A stretch of 64,000 nucleotides of DNA from CAYNZV01 sp965217095 (GTDB taxonomy: Bacteria; Latescibacterota; UBA2968; UBA8231): assembly GCA_965217095.1 (NCBI GenBank), contig OZ244235.1:558001-622000 (forward strand), in the 5' to 3' direction. Every line of letters begins with the position of its first letter. Position 1 is the stretch's first letter. The notes beneath the pieces are model-generated. The model saw nothing but the letters and a program-made list of their open reading frames with translations, did no database searches and was not told the origin of the DNA. Positions 1 to 6,959 of the stretch are shown one piece after another. Position numbers and translations under genes: made by a program.

Positions 1-908
1 AAAAGCGGGCGCGAGGCCTCCCACTCAACCGTCCACGTCCGGCCGTTATCTGCACTGACGTAGAGCCGGTGTTCAACGGCCGCCCAAGCTTTCCCGTCAA
101 CCGAGAAACCCAGGTGAAACGTATCGATGTTATCGTTTGTCTCTGCGGGAAAGCCGTCGGTTACGCGGGTCCAACCGTGGCCGCGGTTGTCCGAGCGATA
201 GAGCCGTCCACTTACGTTGGCGTGCGGTCCATCGCTGACTGAGGCGAGCAGGCAGTCGGGGTCGGAAGGATGAACGGCGATAGCGCGGCCGTATCGAACT
301 GGCAATCCATCGGCACAGTGATCCCAGGTCTGACCGCGATCATTGCTGATGAAGACGGCGTCGGCTGTGTTTGCATAGACTCTAGCCGGCGCAGCCGCGC
401 AGGTGGCTACCTGGTGAACGTCTTCATGCAGACCTGCGGCGACAGGCTCCCACGAGTTCCCTCGGTTCATGGAACGCATGATGCTGCCGACATGGATATC
501 GGCGTAGACGCAGTCGCCGGCGTGGGCGAGACTGCGCACCGCGGGCGGGCCACCCCAAGGTGTGTACCATTCACTCCGACATTCCAGCTGATCGAAAGCC
601 TCGATACGTTCCGCGGCTGCTCCCACGGTGAAGCGGAAAACGTGGGCCGACGCCGTCCCGATCAGCAGTTCGATCGGATTCTCACGGACGATATCCAGGC
701 ATTCGATGTGGTCCTCCATCCCTGTCTCCAGACGCTCTACACGGCCGTTGGCAATCAGGGCAACGGAGTCGTCTTCAAAGGCGACCGCAGCCGTCGATTC
801 TCCCATACATGCGCAGCGGATCTCCTCGTCTTCCAAGAGCGCCTCGGGTTCTACCGTCTCGGTCGTGTCGTCAGCGAGAAATACGGCGCTGTCGGTGAGA
901 ATAAGCAT
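1..908 (-). CDS. BNR/sialidase-type propeller protein, 3' end cut by window edge
   Basis: The minus-strand frame is open from an ATG at 908 to the window edge, so the C-terminus is missing. The protein begins MLILTDSAVFLADD and carries Asp-box (BNR) motifs of the S/N-x-D-x-G-x-T-W type: SNDRGQTWD, RSDNRGHGW and SADNGRTWT near the visible end, plus a looser NRGNSWEP. Such motifs mark six- or seven-bladed beta-propellers such as sialidases, Vps10-like proteins and photosystem II stability factor relatives. There is no signal peptide, so a cytoplasmic location is likely. Substrate is unknown. The gene is divergent from the metallophosphoesterase at 1226. The fold is fairly certain; the catalytic function is not. 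Confidence 0.75.
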   Translation of the reverse strand, partial: MLILTDSAVFLADDTTETVEPEALLEDEEIRCACMGESTAAVAFEDDSVALIANGRVERLETGMEDHIECLDIVRENPIELLIGTASAHVFRFTVGAAAERIEAFDQLECRSEWYTPWGGPPAVRSLAHAGDCVYADIHVGSIMRSMNRGNSWEPVAAGLHEDVHQVATCAAAPARVYANTADAVFISNDRGQTWDHCADGLPVRYGRAIAVHPSDPDCLLASVSDGPHANVSGRLYRSDNRGHGWTRVTDGFPAETNDNIDTFHLGFSVDGKAWAAVEHRLYVSADNGRTWTVEWEASRPL

Positions 909-1225
909 GGTTGAACTCCTTCCCGATTCAACTTGTCTCCACCTCGATTTAATGGTGGACGATCATCAGCCTTGAATATGAAGCTGTTATCGTCTACGAA
1001 ACCCCGCCGAAGGTTTTGTGATCTAGATTCATGAGTCTGACGGGCCGTTTGCGACGAGGACTACAGTAAACTCGGATTGGGAGCGGTCTCAGCATATATT
1101 AGCGCAGGTCCGATGGGTCGATTGTCTGGCGCTGGCGATTCCGCCGAGTGTGCTGCGCCGGGTTATCGAGACATTCGGCCAGGAGGGGATGCCGCAATTT
1201 CCTGCCGCGAGGAGATGTTCGTCCG
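909..1225. other. Divergent intergenic region with a possible coding relic
   Basis: This gap separates two divergent genes and should hold both promoters, but no convincing -35/-10 pair was found. On the plus strand a frame without a usable start runs through about 1036-1233 and reads like a helical C-terminus (it includes IPPSVLRRVIETFGQEG). It ends just inside the start of the next gene. It may be the tail of a lost gene or chance. Confidence 0.3.
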
Positions 1226-2134
1226 ATGATTGAACGATACCACCGCCCCAAGAGCGATCGCCCGACGCGCTGGATTTTTATCAGCGATCTACAACTCGGA
1301 CATTCGAGTGCCGTAGTCAGCGACAACGACGAGCGGGCGCGCCGGTTGATCGAGCTGGTCGCCGCAGAAAAACCCGATTTCGTCATCAATGGCGGCGATC
1401 ACATCAACGGCGCCGTAAAAGCCGATCCATCCGAGCGCGCAAATGTGAAACGGATGTGGCGTGATTATCATCGCGTAATGAAACCTCTGCAGAACATTTG
1501 CCCGGTGATATCGACGGTCGGGAATCACGACCAGACCGGAGCGGCGGCTTCATCGGTGGAGTACCGCCGGCAGACAGGTCGTGCAGGAAAACCTAGCTAC
1601 TACGCAAGGACGATACGAGGAGTGCACGTGGTTACCGTCGACACCGTGGTCCGCAAGCACCGCGGAGGTTTTGCAGCGGGTACCGCCCAGGCTCGTTGGC
1701 TGCGCCGAGATCTACAACGGCCCAGGAAGGCATCGTGCACCGTTGTAGTCGGGCACTACCCAATCCTGACGGCATCCTGGCTGGCAGCCATGGGGGATCC
1801 ATCGCTGCTCTTTTTCACCAAGCAGGCGGGGACACAGCCCGTGTTGTTACCGATGCTGCTGGACGCGGGGGTGGATCTCTACCTATGTGGTCACCTCCAT
1901 GCGTACGAGCGCGCCCGGTATCAAGGCATGACGCAGGTCATGGCCGGAGCCCCGGGCATCGCTTTTGCCGAAATGCGCGAAAAGCCGCCTGGACCCTACA
2001 GCAAGGTCTACGATGAGCGGCAGGGTTACATCGGCTTCACGCTTGCGGGTTCATCGATTCGAGCCAAGGCGGTATCGCTCGAGGGAGAGGTGATGGACCA
2101 GTGGACCCAGAAACTCAAATCAAAGGAGTTCTGA
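1226..2134 (+). CDS. Calcineurin-like metallophosphoesterase, purple acid phosphatase-like
   Basis: A 302-residue metal-dependent phosphohydrolase. Motifs in order: ISDLQLGH (about residues 19-26), NGGDH (GD motif), STVGNHD, VVGHYP and LCGHLHAYER. The last resembles the GHxHAYER block of purple acid phosphatases. The first metal motif is D-L-Q rather than the common D-x-H; a D-x-Q variant occurs in some subfamilies. The ATG at 1226 is preceded by GAGGAG at a rather long distance. An in-frame upstream start at 1148 would add 26 poorly conserved residues. There is no signal peptide or membrane segment. The stop overlaps the next ATG by one base (TGATG), so the two genes are probably translationally coupled. 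The substrate, perhaps a phosphorylated sugar, is unknown. Confidence 0.8.
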   Translation: MIERYHRPKSDRPTRWIFISDLQLGHSSAVVSDNDERARRLIELVAAEKPDFVINGGDHINGAVKADPSERANVKRMWRDYHRVMKPLQNICPVISTVGNHDQTGAAASSVEYRRQTGRAGKPSYYARTIRGVHVVTVDTVVRKHRGGFAAGTAQARWLRRDLQRPRKASCTVVVGHYPILTASWLAAMGDPSLLFFTKQAGTQPVLLPMLLDAGVDLYLCGHLHAYERARYQGMTQVMAGAPGIAFAEMREKPPGPYSKVYDERQGYIGFTLAGSSIRAKAVSLEGEVMDQWTQKLKSKEF

Positions 2135-3315
2135 TGACACGCTATTCACCCAAACTACTAGATCTACACCACATCAAGGTATGCTACAGCAAGGAAACCT
2201 ACTGCGGTCATATTAGCCAGGGCGGTATCTACAATTTTGGCAATGGCGAGATTGCCATGATTCACACGCACGCCCCCTGCACTTATGACACCTCTGATTC
2301 GGTCAACCACGGAGTCTATGGCAAACCCGGTGTGCATTTGCTGCAGCGCTCCCTCGACCATGGCGAGACCTGGAGCCGTGACCACGACGTGGTGGTATGG
2401 GACAATGCGACCCCGCACCCGGAGAAGGTGGCAATCCACCAGAAGGCCGAGGAGCCCGGGGTCGAGCGCGAGAGTATCGACCTGAGCAGTCCCGACACGG
2501 CCATCTGGTTCCAGCGCTTTGGGACCGAGGGCAAGAAGGATACCCGCGGCAACCAGATGCACGAGTGTTACGCCTTTCGCTCCGCAGACCGGGGCCACAC
2601 ATGGGAGCAGGTGCCGACGCGCCTGAAGCCACCGAATGGGTATGACTATCCGCTGGTTGACGGGTATCCTCCGGTCCGTTTCCCCGATGGCACCTTCGCC
2701 GTAGCGGTCGATATGGACCAGTATCATGTGGCTGTATACGGCACTGATGACCACGGGCTTCACTGGCGCTACCTGGCACTGGTGGCTAGTGATCCTGACG
2801 AGTGGGGGCGGGTGTGTTATCCGCGTATGCTGCGGTTACCGGGAGGGAGGTTGCAGTGCTACATGCTCAACCTGGCGGGCCGGCGCAACAATGTCATTGT
2901 AATGAGCTACTCCGACGACGGCGGTTTCAGCTGGAGCACGCCCAAACCGATTGTGGCTTGGGGGCAGTCGCCGTGGGCGCAGCTGAGCCGGGAGCATGTC
3001 TGGTCCGGTGCTCTTCCCGGACCGCCCTATCGCTCGCCCTGGCCCCTGCAGCTGCGCGATGGGCGCATCGCGGTGATTTTCGGGCGCAGAGTAGCACCCT
3101 ACGGGATGGGGTTGATCGTGAGCGAGGATGAGGGAGCAACCTGGTCGGCGGAGGCCGTAATTCGGGCCGATGCCAGTGATTGGGACCTGGCGTACCCGGT
3201 GGCTACCCAGCTTGATGACGGGCGGATCTTTACGGCCTACTACTACATGCAGAATGACGGCAACAATCACGGTGGGACGCGCTTTATCGCCGGGAGCTCC
3301 TTCGGGCTGGACTAG
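2134..3315 (+). CDS. Sialidase/BNR-repeat family protein
   Basis: A 393-residue protein with at least five Asp-box motifs spaced along the chain: RSLDHGETWS, RSADRGHTWEQ, GTDDHGLHWRY, YSDDGGFSWST and SEDEGATWSA. This is the pattern of a six-bladed sialidase-fold propeller. Exo-alpha-sialidase or another glycosidase is the family expectation, but the Arg triad was not checked. There is no signal peptide, so it may act on internalised sugars. The ATG at 2134 follows AAAGGAG at a good distance and overlaps the upstream stop. A longer reading from 2101 is unlikely. The TAG stop lies inside the left inverted repeat of a small element (3312-3477), so the natural C-terminus may have been altered by that insertion. 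Confidence 0.8.
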   Translation: MTRYSPKLLDLHHIKVCYSKETYCGHISQGGIYNFGNGEIAMIHTHAPCTYDTSDSVNHGVYGKPGVHLLQRSLDHGETWSRDHDVVVWDNATPHPEKVAIHQKAEEPGVERESIDLSSPDTAIWFQRFGTEGKKDTRGNQMHECYAFRSADRGHTWEQVPTRLKPPNGYDYPLVDGYPPVRFPDGTFAVAVDMDQYHVAVYGTDDHGLHWRYLALVASDPDEWGRVCYPRMLRLPGGRLQCYMLNLAGRRNNVIVMSYSDDGGFSWSTPKPIVAWGQSPWAQLSREHVWSGALPGPPYRSPWPLQLRDGRIAVIFGRRVAPYGMGLIVSEDEGATWSAEAVIRADASDWDLAYPVATQLDDGRIFTAYYYMQNDGNNHGGTRFIAGSSFGLD

Positions 3316-3477
3316 TGCCTTGTTCAACAACCATCCTTGTATTTCGCCGCCGATGCATCCCGCTCCGCTACGTTGCGCTCACTCGCCATATCCACCATTA
3401 TGGCTCGATCGCGCGCCTTGCGGGCCGGGCGCCTCAACGCCGCAATTTACAAGGCCAGTTATTGAACAGGGCACTAG
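3312..3477. mobile_element. Putative 166-bp MITE-like element
   Basis: The ends CTAGTGCCTTGTTCAA (3312-3327) and TTGAACAGGGCACTAG (3462-3477) are inverted repeats matching at 15 of 16 positions, with partial matching further inward. The interior has no open frame of note but contains palindromic stretches (for example around CCATATCCACCATTATGG). Size and structure fit a non-autonomous miniature element. No target duplication could be settled because the outer bases are short and ambiguous. The left repeat includes the TAG stop of the upstream sialidase-like gene. No second copy was seen in this window. Confidence 0.5.
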
Positions 3478-3531
3478 CCACCGGGGGCGCACGTTGATCT
3501 ACTCCATCACGCTGAAACGAAGGCGAGTCTC

Positions 3532-4575
3532 ATGATTGTCAAGAAAGCCGATGATCTTCGCGATTTGGTCAGGAATATATTCCTGGCAGCGGACGCAGAC
3601 GAGCGCAATGCGACTGTCGTCGCCGAGCATCTGGTGCTGGCAAACCTGAGCGGCGTCGACACTCACGGGGTCATACATGTGCCGATGTATGTGGATAACG
3701 TCCGCAAAGAGCAGATTGTGCCCACGGCCTGGCCGGAAATAATCGACGAGAGCCCGACGAATGTGCGTGTCTCCGGTAACTGGACCTTCGGGCAGGTCGC
3801 GGCGAAGTACACGATGGAGGTGGTGATCCGGAAGGCTAAGGAGCAGGGTATCGCCGTCGGCGGACTCGTGGAGTCGAACCACATCGGACGGTTGGGTCAT
3901 TTTGTGGAGATGGCCACACCCCAGGGTTTGATCGCCATGGTGTGGGGGGGTGGGTACGGCGCGGAAGCACCGGTCGCCGTACCCTTCGGCGGGAAGGAAC
4001 GAGTCCTGTCTACGAATCCGCTGGCGTTTGGGTTTCCCACAAGCGACGGGAACCGAATGATGTTCGACTTCGCAACCACAGCGCTTTCTGGAGTGAAGGT
4101 GCGGAACGCCCAGCGAAGGAACGATTCCCTGCCGCCCGGCGCTATCGTGGACAAGGACGGGAATCCGAGCACCGACCCGAAGGATTTCGAAAACGGCGGC
4201 GCGCTGCCCTTCGGCGGCCACAAGGGATATGGCCTGATGATGGCGGCGGAGTTTCTGGGCCGCATCTTCACCGGCGCGGACGACTATGCGGATCCGAACC
4301 GAGGCGGACCGATCTTCAGGCGCCAGGGGGTCACGATGATCGCTTTCAAGGCGGATCAATTCCAAACGATGGCAAACTATTCGAACCGGGCCGAGGAGAT
4401 GGTGAACCGGGTGAGGGAGGTCCCGCCGGCGCCCGGTTTCGAGGCGGTGCTCGCGCCGGGGGATCCCGAGGCGAGGACGCGGGCGCTTCGAGAGCAAGAG
4501 GGGATTCCAATCGACGAGGATATCTGGCAGACCATTTCAGAGACTGCTGAGTCGCTGCATGTCGATCTAGACTGA
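3532..4575 (+). CDS. Malate/L-lactate dehydrogenase family (Ldh_2) oxidoreductase
   Basis: A 347-residue NAD(P)-dependent oxidoreductase of the Ldh_2/MDH2 family (relatives: YlbC, YiaK, ComC), which reduces 2-oxo acids or oxidises 2-hydroxy acids. Family hallmarks visible are SGVDTHGV near residue 45 with the catalytic His, SNHIG near residue 122, the STNPLAFGFPT block and the C-terminal PFGGHKGYGL. The length is typical of the family. The ATG at 3532 follows GGCGAG weakly. It is flanked by propeller-type genes and may belong to sugar-acid catabolism. The exact substrate cannot be read from the sequence. Confidence 0.88.
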   Translation: MIVKKADDLRDLVRNIFLAADADERNATVVAEHLVLANLSGVDTHGVIHVPMYVDNVRKEQIVPTAWPEIIDESPTNVRVSGNWTFGQVAAKYTMEVVIRKAKEQGIAVGGLVESNHIGRLGHFVEMATPQGLIAMVWGGGYGAEAPVAVPFGGKERVLSTNPLAFGFPTSDGNRMMFDFATTALSGVKVRNAQRRNDSLPPGAIVDKDGNPSTDPKDFENGGALPFGGHKGYGLMMAAEFLGRIFTGADDYADPNRGGPIFRRQGVTMIAFKADQFQTMANYSNRAEEMVNRVREVPPAPGFEAVLAPGDPEARTRALREQEGIPIDEDIWQTISETAESLHVDLD

Positions 4576-4672
4576 GCGACCCTACGTCTGTCAGCCGGTC
4601 TAAAACGGAACCTGCAAACATTATTGAGTTGATCTGATGAATTCTCAGTTGGTCTAATCTAGGAGGTTGAAA

Positions 4673-6073
4673 ATGGCTGACGAACAGCGGCAGGAAATCA
4701 TGACACGCGGCAGTTACTTCCCCGGTGACTGGGTGCGTCCCCGGTTCAATCCCGGTACCTGGATGGCGATGGTGGACGTGATGGAAATCTTTACCGGCCA
4801 CCGCAGTACCACGCGCCAGGAAACCTACGAGATGTTCGACGGACCGATCGGGGTGAAACTGCGGGTTGAAGAAGCGCAGAGGTGTGAGCCGATTTCGATA
4901 CCCGAAGAAGAATGGAATCTCGAGGGGTTCGAGGATCCGACGGCGCCACCCGCGGAGCGCTACAAGGCGATGGATGCCAAAGGATTCTGGCTCGATCGCG
5001 AGACCGGGGAGGTAGTCGACCATGATGAAGCAGACAAATGCTGGCGTGCCGAACAGTACGAGGGTCGCGACTATAGCGGTCGCAAGGTGATCCTCAAAGG
5101 TCAGCTACTGGGACGCACCTCGCCGGACCGAATCAACTGGACGAACATCCCCGAACCCCTCGCCAATTATTCGGTGAACGGCGGGATGTCCCCGGGTTAC
5201 GACGCGCACAACAAAACCTACTACTGTTTCCTGCAGCCCCAGGGAGTCGCCCCGGAAGAGGTCAACCTGGGCACCGGCGTGCCCGAGACCGAGGTGGTGC
5301 GCCGCGCGGTGGGCATCGCAAGGACCAAGGACTTCCGCCACTGGCCCGGGCCCAAACTCCTGCTCCATCCCGACGCCCAGGATCCCTTGGACATATCCTT
5401 CTACGGCACCTGCTATTTCCCCTATCCCGGCCGGCAGGATCTTCACGTACTGATCCTTCCGGTTTTCCACCTGATAACCGACCACGTGGATCTGCAGATC
5501 TCCTTCAGTCGCGACGGTCACGTTTGGACGCGCCCGGAACGCCGCGCCATACTGAGCGTGGGACCGCGAGGAAGCGGGGAGGATGGCCAGCTCTACCCTC
5601 GAAGGCCTCCGGTGGAGCTCCCCGACGGCGATTGGGCGTTGCCCTACATGACGCGTTCGTCCTTACACACGGTCGACCCGCAGCACCAACCGGCTCTTTT
5701 CCCTGAGATGCAGCCCCCGCAGGACAAGTGGGCCCGCTGGCTCCCCCATCGTTTTTGCGGCGTCGAAGCCGAAAACGAAGGACGATTCACCATTCCCACG
5801 GTGTATCGCCAGGAAAATGAATTGCGCCTGAACTACCGGTGTGCACCTGGAGGCTGGATCAGCATCGAGTTGCTGCAGGCTATACCGGCCAAGGATGTTC
5901 CGGATGTGGACCCGCTCGAGGGTTTCACTTTTGCGGCATGCGACCGCCTGGTGGGAGATGAAGTGGATCAGGTCGTCACCTGGAACGGAAAGAGCGACAT
6001 CTCCGGCGTCGGTGAGATGGCGGCCATTCGCGTGAAGATGTTCCAGGCGAAGCTGTTCGCGTACCGGATCTAA
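4673..6073 (+). CDS. Uncharacterised propeller-like protein, possibly glycoside hydrolase-related
   Basis: A 466-residue protein I do not recognise with certainty. The ATG at 4673 is preceded by a perfect AGGAGG six bases upstream; a TTG two codons earlier is less likely. The middle part (YGTCYFPYPGRQDL, then FSRDGHVWTRPER, then DGQLYPRRPPVELPDGDWALPY) resembles blades of five-bladed GH32/GH43/GH130-like or sialidase-like propellers. One Asp-box-like FSRDGHVWT is present. No signal peptide is seen. It ends 11 bases before the stop of the convergent coxM-like gene. A glycan-related role fits the neighbours, but catalytic residues were not identified. Confidence 0.6.
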   Translation: MADEQRQEIMTRGSYFPGDWVRPRFNPGTWMAMVDVMEIFTGHRSTTRQETYEMFDGPIGVKLRVEEAQRCEPISIPEEEWNLEGFEDPTAPPAERYKAMDAKGFWLDRETGEVVDHDEADKCWRAEQYEGRDYSGRKVILKGQLLGRTSPDRINWTNIPEPLANYSVNGGMSPGYDAHNKTYYCFLQPQGVAPEEVNLGTGVPETEVVRRAVGIARTKDFRHWPGPKLLLHPDAQDPLDISFYGTCYFPYPGRQDLHVLILPVFHLITDHVDLQISFSRDGHVWTRPERRAILSVGPRGSGEDGQLYPRRPPVELPDGDWALPYMTRSSLHTVDPQHQPALFPEMQPPQDKWARWLPHRFCGVEAENEGRFTIPTVYRQENELRLNYRCAPGGWISIELLQAIPAKDVPDVDPLEGFTFAACDRLVGDEVDQVVTWNGKSDISGVGEMAAIRVKMFQAKLFAYRI

Positions 6074-6084
6074 GGATTGACTGC

Positions 6085-6945
6085 CTACGCCGCTTCCACC
6101 GCGGCCGTCAGAGCGTGCCTCGCGAAAACCTTGGCAAGGTGCCGGCGGTAGTCCTCGCCGGCGAATGAGTCACTCAACAGCTCGGCGCCCTCGGCGGCTC
6201 TGGCCGCTGCCGCTTCGACCGCCGCACCGTCGCCGGAACTACCGTTCATGGCGGCTTCTACTCCTGCATCTCTGAAAGCGGCATTGGCGATGCCGGTAAA
6301 ACCGACGCGGACATCGCTGCAGCTGCCCCCGTTCACGGTGACAGAAGCGGCGCAGCCGCACACGGCAAACCTCGAGGCGGGGTGGGGGAACTTCACATAT
6401 GCCGAGCCGGTTCCCGAGCCCTGAGACGGAACGCGGACGTCGAGGACGATCTCATCGGGGGCCAAACTGGTCATGTAGAGCTCGACGAAAAAGTCGGAGC
6501 CCGCGATCGTGCGCTCGCCGCCGGAGCCCTTGACGCGAATCCGCGCGTCTGCCGCAAGCACTGCCGCCGGGTAGTCGGCGGCCGGATCGGCATGGGCGAG
6601 GCTGCCGCCTATCGTGCCCATGTTGCGGACCTGCACATCGCCAATCGACGAGGCCGCATTGGCCAGCACCGGGGCCTTGCCCTGGACGATATCTGAGGAC
6701 TCGATGTCGTGGTGCGTGGCGCCGGCGCCGATGACCACGTCGCTCCCATCCACGGAGATCTGCTGTAGCTCGTCGATCTGTCCGATGTCGATAAGGTGGC
6801 CGGGCGACGAGAGGCGCAGTTTCATCGCCGGCAGCAGGCTGTGGCCACCGGCCAGAAGCTTGGCGTCATCGCCGTGCTCACTCAAGAGAGAAAGCGCTTC
6901 GTCAACGGTAGCCGGACGATGGTATTCGAATGCTTCGGGTATCAT
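6085..6945 (-). CDS. coxM: FAD-binding medium subunit of a molybdenum hydroxylase (CoxM/CutM type)
   Basis: A 286-residue FAD subunit that passes electrons from the 2Fe-2S subunit to the acceptor. The FAD_binding_5 domain opens with IPEAFEYHRPATVDEAL, followed by the diphosphate-binding AGGHSLLPAMK (about residues 33-43) and VRNMGTIGGSLAHADPAADYP (the TIGG loop). The CO_deh_flav_C domain follows. The ATG at 6945 has a purine-rich GGAGAGGAG upstream; longer open frame beyond it reads out of the coxL coding region and is not real. It is the last gene of coxG-S-L-M, 14 bases after coxL. The length is normal. Confidence 0.92.
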   Translation of the reverse strand: MIPEAFEYHRPATVDEALSLLSEHGDDAKLLAGGHSLLPAMKLRLSSPGHLIDIGQIDELQQISVDGSDVVIGAGATHHDIESSDIVQGKAPVLANAASSIGDVQVRNMGTIGGSLAHADPAADYPAAVLAADARIRVKGSGGERTIAGSDFFVELYMTSLAPDEIVLDVRVPSQGSGTGSAYVKFPHPASRFAVCGCAASVTVNGGSCSDVRVGFTGIANAAFRDAGVEAAMNGSSGDGAAVEAAAARAAEGAELLSDSFAGEDYRRHLAKVFARHALTAAVEAA

Positions 6946-6959
6946 CTCTCTCTCCTCTC

